From: Gammaproteobacteria bacterium
GTDB taxonomy: Bacteria > Pseudomonadota > Gammaproteobacteria > GRL18
Assembly: GCA_015488755.1 (NCBI GenBank)
Contig: WFNB01000023.1
Coordinates: 17,925-81,924 of the forward strand
Direction of reading: 5' to 3'
DNA length: 64,000 bases
Shown here: one piece after another, positions 25,901-35,234 of the stretch
Layout of the letters: every line of letters starts with the position of its first letter
Numbering within the stretch: the stretch's first letter is position 1
Made by a program: the position numbers and the translations under genes
The notes under the pieces: model-generated
Told to the model about the DNA's origin: nothing
The model's database searches: none
Seen by the model: only the letters and a program-made list of their open reading frames with translations

Positions 25901-26857
25901 ATGTTTGGTATTAAAGCAGATTGGTCTTTAGAAGTATTTGAACGCTATTTTACCCTAGATGATTATAGTGCGGGTGGTGATGTTCGCTGGTGTTCTGGTT
26001 GTGGTGATTTTTCCATTCTAAATACCGTGCATCGTGTTCTTCGAGATGCACAAGTACCACCTGAAAAGAGTGTTGCGGTATCCGGTATTGGCTGTTCCAG
26101 TCGTATGCCCCATTATATGGGGACTTATGGCTTTCATGGTCTGCATGGTCGTGCTTTACCTATTGCTAGCGGTATTAAATCACGTCGTCCTGATTTGGAT
26201 GTCTGGGTAGCCACAGGCGATGGTGACTGTTTCTCCATTGGGGCAGGACCTTGGTTACATGCTCTACATCAAAACATGGATATGGTGGTACTGGTTTTTG
26301 ATAATGGTATTTATGGTTTAACAAAAAAACAAACCTCACCTACGACTCAGCAAGGGACAAAAACCAATACTCATCCACGAGGTTCTATTTTGCCACCATT
26401 AAACCCATTAACCATTACTTTGGGTATCACTAATGTTTCCTTTGTGGCTCAGGTTGTTGATTGGAACCCCCCTTTATTATATGAAACAATCAAAGCAGCT
26501 CACGAACACCGAGGTCTAAGTTTTGTGCGTGTGTTACAACGCTGTCCTGTATTTTCACAAGAATTTACCAAGCCCATGCAAGAAAACCCTGATAAATTTG
26601 TTTTATTAGAACATTCTGAAGGCATAAACATTGATGACAATGTCAAACGCTTGTTCAGTAATGTGGTTGAGCATGATCCCAGTGATTGGTTGGGCGCAAT
26701 GAAATATGCTAAGGATGAAGAGAATATGCCTCTGGGTATTTTATTTAAAGATCCGGATGCCATTGTTTATGAAGATCATTCCAGTGTGGGTCTTGGTATG
26801 ACCAATGAAGAAAAAGTCGCCGGATTAAATGCTGCCTTTGATAAGTTTTCTATTTAG
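25901..26857 (+). CDS. korB: 2-oxoacid:ferredoxin oxidoreductase, beta subunit
   Basis: A 318-aa thiamine-diphosphate and [4Fe-4S] subunit. The TPP/Mg motif is G106-D-G-D with the conserved DNGIYGLTKKQ about 27 residues on. Cluster cysteines are Cys31, Cys34 (CSGCGDF), Cys65 (GIGCSSR) and Cys215 (LQRCPVF). All are present, so this is a competent catalytic subunit, in contrast to the two PFOR-like proteins downstream. The ribosome-binding site AAGGAGATATT is the best in the operon. The next frame starts inside the korB 3' end. Confidence 0.94.
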   Translation: MFGIKADWSLEVFERYFTLDDYSAGGDVRWCSGCGDFSILNTVHRVLRDAQVPPEKSVAVSGIGCSSRMPHYMGTYGFHGLHGRALPIASGIKSRRPDLDVWVATGDGDCFSIGAGPWLHALHQNMDMVVLVFDNGIYGLTKKQTSPTTQQGTKTNTHPRGSILPPLNPLTITLGITNVSFVAQVVDWNPPLLYETIKAAHEHRGLSFVRVLQRCPVFSQEFTKPMQENPDKFVLLEHSEGINIDDNVKRLFSNVVEHDPSDWLGAMKYAKDEENMPLGILFKDPDAIVYEDHSSVGLGMTNEEKVAGLNAAFDKFSI

Positions 26858-29411
26858 CATTGATCCACAAATTAGCACCAATACAGACTCCGTACAGAAT
26901 AGCATGACCATAACTATGAATACACAATCTCTGCCAACATTAGCCATAGTGAATAATGATATGGATGACTCCGCCTCGGCATTTAGTGAGTCACAGGAAA
27001 TTATGCACACTTTGCGTCATTTTCACTTAGGCAATCCAGCCGCATCCAAGCAACTTGAAAGCTTAAGCGAAGATTTTTTACCTGCTTTGCTGGCAGAATA
27101 TCGTGATACCTCACAATTGCGTTATGACTACCCACTGTATTTATGCCCCTGTGATGCCAGCAATAGTGTTAGTCTTTCTTTAGCAAAGCCCTTAGCAGAA
27201 TTTTTGTATGAAAGAATAGCCATGTTTGCACCCAATGCAGACAGTGCTATTTTACTAAAAGATAATACTCCTTGGTTGGAACGGTACTTGCGCAATGTCA
27301 CTCGAGCAATAGAAGGGCCGACTTTAATTAAGCCCTTATTGGTGAAGGCCTGCAAAAAGTTATCCGAACATTTGAATTTTGATAGCGAGAATGCACAGCG
27401 TTTACAAGGCGATATTGAAAAATTATTAGATAATATTCCAGAAGATGGACTTATCTTGGGGTATGGGCGTTTTCCAGCATTGCATTTATTGATGCACTTG
27501 ATCCGCAATCAGGCACTGCCTCAGATTTCATTGTTTAAACAAGAGATTACACAATACATCCAAAAACTACAAATTTTACTGGATGTGGATGATAGCAAAC
27601 AAGCACAAGCCTCTTCTGCGGATGCTTTAAAATCGAATATCAGCTCAAATCAGTTTTTTGATACCGTTTCATTGTCTAAAGTGGTGCAGCATAGTAAAGG
27701 TTCTATTTCCCTTTCTACTTCTCAACGTCAGCGTATAGAAAATGCCTTACTGGTACTTAAAAAATTCACTGAAAAAGAAATTTTAGTACATATTGTGCAT
27801 GCCAATAAAGCCTTGGATCATTCATGGTTAGATAGTAGTCAATGTTTTACCAGTGAACATCATGAAGATCCCTGCTTGAGAGCCACTGAAATCTTTGATC
27901 AAGAAGCACAGGAATTGGCAGATGTTTTTGCTGCTGCCCGTATTGCAAAACTAGAGCTTAATAACCGTTATGATGAAACGATTCATGATCCGTGGTTTAA
28001 AAGCTTTAATTGGGAAAACTTTTCTAAAGAAGAACTGATCTTAGTACCTTCTGTTATTGTCTTAGAGGCAGCTAATCGTTTAGTCGATGAAAGCATGGTG
28101 TCATTTTCCCAGCTATTGAATTCTGGCCGTCCTGTGAATATTTTTGTGCGTGTGCAAGCGCATAATAATCCAGGAGCTAAGGCCGACGAAGACCCATTTC
28201 ATAATTATCGAACCGAACTGGGCTACTTAGGCATCAGTCATCGTCAGGCAGTGGTGACACAATGCTCCGCTGCTCGTCATCAATTGTTACTATCGCATTT
28301 TGAGATGTCTTTAAATGCAACTCGTACCAGTTTGCACTTGATTAATGTCGGTCTGCGTGAAGTGGGAGAAGATTCAGGTTTGAATGCTTGGCTCGTTGCT
28401 GGTGCTGCCTTAGAAGGGCGGGCACACCCATTTTTCTCTGTTGACCCCGGTGCTGGTGATTCCGCAGCTGATCGCATGGACTTTTCTGGCAATCCACAAG
28501 CCGATAAAGATTGGCCATCACAGCCCTTTATCTATAAAGATCAGACAGATGAAGTCAGCCAAATGGAACTGAGTTTTACCTTTGCAGATTACGCCTTATT
28601 GATCCCACGTTTAAGTTATCACTTTGCCTTAATACCCCTAGAATGTGAATCCGATGATTTAATTGCTGTTGCTGATTATTTAGCATTGCCCGTGAATGAA
28701 GTCGATAATTTTGTGCCTTATATTTGGTCAGTGAATCAAAGCAATGAATTACGCAAAGTAGCGGTTTCTAGAGCGTTAATTCATGCCTGTCGTGATCGCT
28801 TAAATTTCTGGCACTCTTTACAGGAAATGGCGGGTATTCGTAGTCGTTACATTGAAGATGCAGAACAACGTATTCATGCTGAGGCAGAAGAAGAGATTGC
28901 TCGTCAACTTGCGCAGATAAAAGCAGATTATGAGGCACAATTGGAGCAAGTAAAAACGGAAACAGCAGCCAATGTGATGAGTCGTTTAACCGATATGCTC
29001 TTAGGCATGGATCTCAGTGCGACTAGCGTGTCTGTCCCTCCAATGGCTTTGAATAATACCACAGCAACAAATGATACCGTAGTAGCCGAAACGGTGGCAG
29101 ATGACTCTGAAGAAGATGCTCCAGTAGAGTCTGAGGAAGTGGTTGATGATGATACCTTTGATGAAGCATGGATTGACTCGCCGTTGTGTACAACCTGTAA
29201 TGATTGTACCAATCTTAATCCCATTATGTTTGTTTACAATGATACCAATCAGGCTATTATTGCCGATCTCAATGCTGGAACGTACAAAGATATGGTTGAA
29301 GCGGCAGAAATGTGTCCTTCTAAATGCATTCATCCGGGTAAGCCTTGGAATAAAGATGAAGCCGATTTAGATGACTTAGTTAAACGGGCAGCACCGTTTA
29401 ATTCATTCTAA
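26829..29411 (+). CDS. 860-aa PFOR-derived pseudo-enzyme with C-terminal ferredoxin domain
   Basis: Not a known named protein. Residues about 405-670 align by eye with the C-terminal (TPP) domain of the 1609-aa protein of the same operon: VSFSQLLNSGRPVNIFV against GFSQIASVLNSNYPIKVIVF, then AAALEGRAHPFFSVDPGAG against LAVNSGMFPLFQYNPQDEG, then WHSLQEMAGI against WRTLQELAGI. The TPP motif GDG and Mg ligands are absent. A coiled coil follows (about 674-728), then an acidic linker, then a ferredoxin-type domain with Cys787, 790, 793 and Cys829/833. The N-terminal 400 residues are mostly helical. The frame overlaps korB by 29 bases; ATGs at 26904 and 26916 are alternative starts. It is probably an electron-transfer or assembly subunit. 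Confidence 0.8.
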   Translation: MLPLISFLFSIDPQISTNTDSVQNSMTITMNTQSLPTLAIVNNDMDDSASAFSESQEIMHTLRHFHLGNPAASKQLESLSEDFLPALLAEYRDTSQLRYDYPLYLCPCDASNSVSLSLAKPLAEFLYERIAMFAPNADSAILLKDNTPWLERYLRNVTRAIEGPTLIKPLLVKACKKLSEHLNFDSENAQRLQGDIEKLLDNIPEDGLILGYGRFPALHLLMHLIRNQALPQISLFKQEITQYIQKLQILLDVDDSKQAQASSADALKSNISSNQFFDTVSLSKVVQHSKGSISLSTSQRQRIENALLVLKKFTEKEILVHIVHANKALDHSWLDSSQCFTSEHHEDPCLRATEIFDQEAQELADVFAAARIAKLELNNRYDETIHDPWFKSFNWENFSKEELILVPSVIVLEAANRLVDESMVSFSQLLNSGRPVNIFVRVQAHNNPGAKADEDPFHNYRTELGYLGISHRQAVVTQCSAARHQLLLSHFEMSLNATRTSLHLINVGLREVGEDSGLNAWLVAGAALEGRAHPFFSVDPGAGDSAADRMDFSGNPQADKDWPSQPFIYKDQTDEVSQMELSFTFADYALLIPRLSYHFALIPLECESDDLIAVADYLALPVNEVDNFVPYIWSVNQSNELRKVAVSRALIHACRDRLNFWHSLQEMAGIRSRYIEDAEQRIHAEAEEEIARQLAQIKADYEAQLEQVKTETAANVMSRLTDMLLGMDLSATSVSVPPMALNNTTATNDTVVAETVADDSEEDAPVESEEVVDDDTFDEAWIDSPLCTTCNDCTNLNPIMFVYNDTNQAIIADLNAGTYKDMVEAAEMCPSKCIHPGKPWNKDEADLDDLVKRAAPFNSF

Positions 29412-29425
29412 GTAATGTATTGATT

Positions 29426-30286
29426 ATGACTTTTTTAGATGTTTTTACAGCCCCCATAATCATGACCAGTTTAGGCTTACTCTTTGGCCTTATTTTGGCC
29501 GTGGCTTATCATTATTTAAAAGTAGATGAAGATCCTCGAATTTCACAAACTGAAGAGTTATTACCTGGTACCAATTGTGGTGCCTGCGGTGAACCAGGTT
29601 GTCTGCCCTTTGCCACAAAACTGGTTTCAGGAGAGGTGCCACCAAGTGGCTGTACCGTTGCCTCAGAAGATGATATTGATAATATATCTGAATTTCTAGG
29701 TGTCGATGCCGGTGAACAGGAAAAAATTGTTGCCCGTCTTAAATGTGCCGGCGGTAAGGCACAAGCCTTTCAAATTGCAGAATATCAGGGCTTTGAAGGC
29801 TGTCGGGCGGCGGCGGTTATTTCTGGTGGTGGTAAAGGTTGCTCGTGGGGATGCTTGGGCTTAGGCGATTGCGAAGTGGCATGTACTTTTGATGTCATTC
29901 ACATGAATGACAATGGCTTGCCCGTTGTTGATGCTGCCAATTGCACTGCCTGTTCAGATTGTGTGGATATTTGCCCCAAGAATTTATTTGAACTACGTCC
30001 TGTTGCCGAACAATTGTATGTACAATGTAATATCCCTCTTGAAGGGGATACAGTCACTGCCCTATGTAGTGCCGGTTGTGATGCCTGTGGCAAGTGTGTA
30101 GCGGATGCTCCTGCTGGATTGATAAGTATGCATAATGAGTTGCCAGTGGTAGATTATACTTCAGGGCTTTTCAATACTGATAAATTAACCAAAAAAGCCA
30201 TTGAGCGTTGCCCAACTCAGGCGATTCAGTGGTTAGAATTGAATCAATTTAATGAACAGGCTGATGAGCAAGAGCGTTATTCTTAG
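29426..30286 (+). CDS. rnfB: Rnf complex ferredoxin subunit RnfB, long form
   Basis: RnfB carries electrons from ferredoxin into the Rnf ion pump. The ATG at 29426 is preferred to the TTG at 29420. One N-terminal membrane helix (about 8-30) is followed by the RnfB cluster NCGACGEPGC (Cys51, 54, 59 and 76). Then come CSWGCLGLGDCEVAC, CTACSDCVDICP and a third set, CSAGCDACGKCVADAP, whose usual last Cys before Pro is replaced by Asp-Ala. The protein is about 286 aa, longer than enterobacterial RsxB (192 aa), and follows the Clostridium/Bacteroidetes-type layout with the CLGLGDC block. It is the first rnf gene here and is separated from rnfC by the 1609-aa gene. Confidence 0.93.
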   Translation: MTFLDVFTAPIIMTSLGLLFGLILAVAYHYLKVDEDPRISQTEELLPGTNCGACGEPGCLPFATKLVSGEVPPSGCTVASEDDIDNISEFLGVDAGEQEKIVARLKCAGGKAQAFQIAEYQGFEGCRAAAVISGGGKGCSWGCLGLGDCEVACTFDVIHMNDNGLPVVDAANCTACSDCVDICPKNLFELRPVAEQLYVQCNIPLEGDTVTALCSAGCDACGKCVADAPAGLISMHNELPVVDYTSGLFNTDKLTKKAIERCPTQAIQWLELNQFNEQADEQERYS

Positions 30287-30364
30287 TCCTCTTTAACTAA
30301 ATTGCATTACCAGATAATCACCGACTAAACTTTCTCTGATGAACAATAATAAAACGAATTATTT

Positions 30365-33300
30365 ATGTTAAATCTTACTGCAAATCTTACTGAAACAGCG
30401 ATTCGTCTCTATCGTCAATTATTTGGCTCGCCCGAACGGATTGGACAGCTTGCTGATGGTGTTGATACAGTGTTAGATGGCCGTACAGCAGTTGCCATAA
30501 CAGAAGCGTGTTTTAGCGAAGTATTAAGCTTTGGTGGCGAATTTTTAACGCAGACTTCTGTCTTGGCTTGGCTATCTGAGCAAGAGCGTGTGACGAGCAA
30601 TCTCTTTAATGATGCGTTGAGCGTGCAAAAGGCAGATTCTCCAAGAGGTGCTCTGGCATCAGCGATAGGGGTGAGTTTATCTGGGCATCGTAGCAGTATT
30701 TTTTTAACTGCTCAGGATATTCTTAGCACTCAGGATCTTCTGCAAAGTGCTGTTGCTCGCCATGTGCCCTTAGTGATCCACCTTGATAATACACTTTGTG
30801 CTCAGCATTCAAGTAGTATGCATAGTGGTCATGAGGCGCTACAACAGGCGATGGATAGTGGCTGTCTGGTCTTATTTGCTGCTAATGTTCAAGAAGCGGT
30901 TGATTTTACCTTAATTGCTCGTCATGTTGCTGAATTAAGTTTGACGCCTGCTTTAGTGGTTATGGATGGTGCAGAAACCGCTTGGTCTGCACAAGATGTT
31001 CGCCTGCCTTCTGCTGAGCTTATTAGACAATTTATTGCTCGTGCAGATGAGTTAATTGAGTTACCCAACACGGTACAAAAACAATTATTTTCTTATCGTG
31101 CGGCTGATAAGGATGTCACGATAGAACAACGACCACGAGTCCCCAAGTGGCACGATTTGGATAGACCGGTATTACAAGGTGCCATGCAGGATGCCAAAAT
31201 TTTTGCTTTAGGACATGCGGCTAAACGTGTTTACTTTGATGATTTTGTTCGTTCGGTATTAGAACAAGCCTTTGCTGACTATGCGCAACTCACAGCTCGG
31301 CAATATGCCTCGGTGTCAAATTATGATGTCAATATAGGTACTAAAAAAAGTGCTAAGAAAGAGACGCTAAAAAAAGCAGATATTATTTTTGTTGCTCAGG
31401 GCAGTGCCATTGAAACACTCAATGCCTGTCGTTTGTATTTGCAAAAATTAACTAAAAAAAATACCTCAAACATTAGTAAAGTAAACATTGGTATTATTGC
31501 TTTACATAGTTTACGACCTATTAATACGGAGTTGTTGGGTGATTTATTAAGTTGCAATCCAAATTTGACTCAGCCTGTTATTGTCTTAGAACGCATGACG
31601 TCAGCCTTGGCGGATGATGCTCCTTTAATACGTGAACTGCGAGCAATCTTAGCCCGTTATGCCGAGAACAAACAGTTGACGAAAGTACCACAACTGCGGT
31701 CGATTATTTATGGTCTAGGGGGTAGTGAATTAAATATTGCCGATATATGGGCACTCTTAGATGAGCTTAGTAGCAATCAGTCGCAGAGAAAGGGACAGTA
31801 TTTAGGCATTCCATTTATTTCTTATGATGTTAACAATGCTCGCAGTAAAACCAAGGAGTATCACCCTAAGCGTCAGGTTATGCTGGATACTTTGGAGCGT
31901 TATTATCCTCATATTAGTCAACTGGGTATTAATGCCAAAGGCAAACAATACGCACTTTATTCACCACAAACAGCTGCTCTTGGTTTTGCTATTAGCTCTC
32001 TTGCTAATGATGATGCGCCTATTTCTTATGCTATGGATCTTGGTGCTTATTTATACCAACTTAAGCAGGGAAGCATCCGCAGTCTTATTGCCTCATCATG
32101 GTCACAATATGCTACTCGACAAATAGATTTTATCAGCCATGCTCAAAATGCCTATGCGGTAGGCCACGCCAGTCCAGTTAATTTTTTCTTACTCTTATCA
32201 GCCGATGCCCAAAGTTTGCTGACGGCCTGTCAGAGCTTGGATGAGCAGGGTGTGTTAATTATCAGTGGCAATGATTTCAGTCGTTTTTCTGGCGAGGCAA
32301 AAACAAAAGCGAAGCTGCTTGAATCCCTAAGCATAATCAAGGATAAAGGCTTAACAATTTATCACCTCAATGAAAGTAAAGAAGATGATACGATTGAGCA
32401 TCAATTAAGCCCCACCTTAGTTTGGGAAAAAATGCTTGCTCTATTAGTGGCCAGCCTCAGTCAGAAGGAACAGCTTAATTTAAAAACTCGTAAGATTGTC
32501 AGTCTAAGAGAAACCATGCATCATGACCGTGCTATTGAGCAATATGAGGCACAAGAGGTGTTTAAGTCAACTCTTAGCTTAGTGATGGATAAGTTAACAG
32601 CTTATAATATAGATGCAGTTATTCACAAAGCATTAGAAAATAGTGTGCTCTTTGATAATGAGCAGGCATTTGATATACCCGAAATGGTGAAGCACTTTGG
32701 GCAGACTAACCAATCTTATGATAGTTTGCCACGTTTTTGGGATCAAGTGGGCGTGTTGCAACAGCAGGGTGATATGGAGCAATTAACAGCCGATCCCTAT
32801 TTAGCAACCGGTACCATGCCTTCGCTCAGTGCGACCTTTCATAGCATTAATACCGATCATAGTGCTAGAGGCTTGCCTCTATTTCAGGCAAATTCATGCA
32901 CAGCCTGTGGTGAGTGTTGGTCAAACTGTCCAGAAAGTGCTATTGCTACGCTTGCTATTCATCCTAAAGCCTTGTTGGAAACCGGTATTAAAATAGCCCA
33001 AGCCGATGCCCTGCGTGCGGTGTCCTCTAAACTGGCTGCTCAAATTGCTAAAGAGTGTCGTAATGCAATTCGTAGCGATGATTTTAGCGTAAATAATAGT
33101 GCCGATTTATTAACGACCGCTTTTACTGCCTTTAAAGAAAAAGCCAATATGCCTCAAGAGCGTATGCAGAATATTGAGCAGGACTTTATTAAAACCCGTG
33201 ATGCTCTTGCTGATTTGCCTATTGTTGCCAGTGATATTTTATTTACACAGCCAGAAGCCAAGCAAAACGATAGTGGTGAGTTATTTTCTCTGATCATTAA

Positions 33301-35194
33301 CCCCGATAGCTGTAAAGCCTGTGGCCTATGTGTTGAGCTTTGTCGTGCGCAAGTCAGTGTGACACAAGATGAGGACTCAGAAATACAGTCTATATCGGCA
33401 CTGACTCATAATTTACAGGATAGTCGGCGTACTAATGAGCAGGTTATTGCCTATAAAAAACAGTGGCAGATCTGGCAAAAAACACCAGACACTGCCTCTG
33501 CAACCATTGAGCGTTTATTGCACGAACAAAGTCTCTCTGCAGGCAGTGCCTTAATGCTATCTCGTTACAATGCCTTTGCCTTATCCGGTGGTGATTCTGG
33601 GGAATTGGCCTCAGGCGAAAAGATTGCCATGAGGCAATTACTCAGTGCCACAGAGTATCATCAGCAACCCTTATTGCACTTATTTATTGCTGATTTAGAA
33701 CGTTTAAGAGAAGAACTTAAACGTGAGATCAAGTCAAGTTTATCAGCAGCTTTACCAACGGATGACTGGCAACAACTGGCGGATAAATTATCCGATATAA
33801 AAACCCGTCAAATTGATCTTAATAGCTTATTGGAGCAAGATGCTCCGGTAATGGACAATAGCTCAATTGATGCGCTAAGAGTACGTCATTTGGTGAAACT
33901 GGTGTTAGCTATTAATGATTTACACTGGAAATTATCTCAGGGGCTTTATGGTATTGGTCGGGCTCGTTATAGCCTCTGCATTACTTCCAGTTCCATTGCC
34001 AGTTGGGCAGGTCATTTTCCTTATAACCCCTTTCATGTTCCGGTGGTAGTGGATGTTTCCGGTGAAAGTGTGCAAATGGCCACCGGTTTGATGCAAGGGC
34101 ATATCCATGATCTCTTGTTAGCTGTCAGTGTGATGCGCCAAGCTAAGGCCAGCATTGATTCACGCTATGCCAAAGAAACGACAAAGTTGGCTCAGCTTAG
34201 TTGGTCTGATTTAAGCCATGAAGAACAGCAACTCTGTCCTCCCTTGTTTTTAATAGGCGGTGATGATTTATTAGGCAGTCATGGTTTCTCACAAATTGCC
34301 AGTGTATTGAATTCAAATTATCCGATTAAAGTGATTGTTTTTAATGACTTGGATGCGGGTTTGAGTACGCAGAACGCTTCATCTTATGCCAGCAATCAGC
34401 GTTGGGATTCGGGTAATAATCTCGCTATGATGGCTATGTCACAAAAAAATGCCTATGTGGCACAAACCTCCATTGCGGATAATAACCATTTTCAACAAAG
34501 TGTCCAGCAACTATTGAGTAATAATTCAGCAGGCCTACTGAGTATTCATACTCCTAGCCCACAACGTCATGGTTTTAAACCAGAACAGACCTTGCAGCAA
34601 GCAGAATTAGCCGTTAATAGTGGCATGTTTCCTCTATTTCAATACAATCCTCAGGACGAAGGTGTCTTTGGCAGTCGTCTAACATTGCACGATGTGATTG
34701 CGCAAAAGAAACTGGATACCACGAATACCTCGGAGCTAAATCCGATTCATTGGGCGATGAATGAACAACGTTTTTCAAGGCATTTTTCAGAGCTGGCGGT
34801 GAACACAATTGCACCGGTTGAACTCAGTTCATGGTTACTTCTCAATGCTAGTGAGCAAACCAAGAAAACACCTTTTGTGACGCTTCTTGATGAGCAAGAG
34901 AATGAAACCAAATGGGTACTGAGCAAGGACTTTGCTCGCATGATGTTTGAACAACAAAGTATTTGGCGTACCTTACAAGAGTTAGCAGGTATTGAAACGC
35001 CATTCACTGATTACGTTGAACACTGTGTTGCGCAACGCTTAAGCTCTGAACATCAGGCTGAGTTGGCTGCTTTGCGTGCTCAATACGAAGCAAAACTACA
35101 GCAGCTTGAAGAGAATTACGCCAGTCAAACACATGCTAAAATTCGTAATCAATTATTAGGCTTGGCTGGTTATGATGCCAGCAAATTGAATTAA
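30365..35194 (+). CDS. 1609-aa degenerate pyruvate:ferredoxin oxidoreductase-like protein
   Basis: Can be followed along NifJ-type PFOR from end to end but is over 400 residues longer. Residues about 38-230 resemble domain I (DGRTAVAITEA, then ARHVPLVIHLDN), yet the YPITP loop and catalytic Glu and Arg positions are not recognisable. About 800-845 resembles the PFOR pre-ferredoxin region (LPRFWDQVGV). Two 4Fe-4S sites are kept, Cys845-848-851-855 and Cys983-986-989-993, about 130 residues apart. The C-terminal TPP domain (about 1200-1500) has GGDDLL (1298-1303) instead of GDG and lacks the CxGCGE proximal cluster. The tail is coiled coil. It is inserted between rnfB and rnfC, so it probably feeds or docks onto Rnf. 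Confidence 0.85.
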   Translation: MLNLTANLTETAIRLYRQLFGSPERIGQLADGVDTVLDGRTAVAITEACFSEVLSFGGEFLTQTSVLAWLSEQERVTSNLFNDALSVQKADSPRGALASAIGVSLSGHRSSIFLTAQDILSTQDLLQSAVARHVPLVIHLDNTLCAQHSSSMHSGHEALQQAMDSGCLVLFAANVQEAVDFTLIARHVAELSLTPALVVMDGAETAWSAQDVRLPSAELIRQFIARADELIELPNTVQKQLFSYRAADKDVTIEQRPRVPKWHDLDRPVLQGAMQDAKIFALGHAAKRVYFDDFVRSVLEQAFADYAQLTARQYASVSNYDVNIGTKKSAKKETLKKADIIFVAQGSAIETLNACRLYLQKLTKKNTSNISKVNIGIIALHSLRPINTELLGDLLSCNPNLTQPVIVLERMTSALADDAPLIRELRAILARYAENKQLTKVPQLRSIIYGLGGSELNIADIWALLDELSSNQSQRKGQYLGIPFISYDVNNARSKTKEYHPKRQVMLDTLERYYPHISQLGINAKGKQYALYSPQTAALGFAISSLANDDAPISYAMDLGAYLYQLKQGSIRSLIASSWSQYATRQIDFISHAQNAYAVGHASPVNFFLLLSADAQSLLTACQSLDEQGVLIISGNDFSRFSGEAKTKAKLLESLSIIKDKGLTIYHLNESKEDDTIEHQLSPTLVWEKMLALLVASLSQKEQLNLKTRKIVSLRETMHHDRAIEQYEAQEVFKSTLSLVMDKLTAYNIDAVIHKALENSVLFDNEQAFDIPEMVKHFGQTNQSYDSLPRFWDQVGVLQQQGDMEQLTADPYLATGTMPSLSATFHSINTDHSARGLPLFQANSCTACGECWSNCPESAIATLAIHPKALLETGIKIAQADALRAVSSKLAAQIAKECRNAIRSDDFSVNNSADLLTTAFTAFKEKANMPQERMQNIEQDFIKTRDALADLPIVASDILFTQPEAKQNDSGELFSLIINPDSCKACGLCVELCRAQVSVTQDEDSEIQSISALTHNLQDSRRTNEQVIAYKKQWQIWQKTPDTASATIERLLHEQSLSAGSALMLSRYNAFALSGGDSGELASGEKIAMRQLLSATEYHQQPLLHLFIADLERLREELKREIKSSLSAALPTDDWQQLADKLSDIKTRQIDLNSLLEQDAPVMDNSSIDALRVRHLVKLVLAINDLHWKLSQGLYGIGRARYSLCITSSSIASWAGHFPYNPFHVPVVVDVSGESVQMATGLMQGHIHDLLLAVSVMRQAKASIDSRYAKETTKLAQLSWSDLSHEEQQLCPPLFLIGGDDLLGSHGFSQIASVLNSNYPIKVIVFNDLDAGLSTQNASSYASNQRWDSGNNLAMMAMSQKNAYVAQTSIADNNHFQQSVQQLLSNNSAGLLSIHTPSPQRHGFKPEQTLQQAELAVNSGMFPLFQYNPQDEGVFGSRLTLHDVIAQKKLDTTNTSELNPIHWAMNEQRFSRHFSELAVNTIAPVELSSWLLLNASEQTKKTPFVTLLDEQENETKWVLSKDFARMMFEQQSIWRTLQELAGIETPFTDYVEHCVAQRLSSEHQAELAALRAQYEAKLQQLEENYASQTHAKIRNQLLGLAGYDASKLN

Positions 35195-35234
35195 TTCCAA
35201 TGTGTGATTATTTTAACTAAGGATCGGTCGTTGC

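Noticed and set aside
30365..35194. Annotation of the 1609-aa protein as active pyruvate:ferredoxin oxidoreductase
   Set aside because: Substrate-loop, TPP and proximal-cluster motifs are missing although the fold can be followed.
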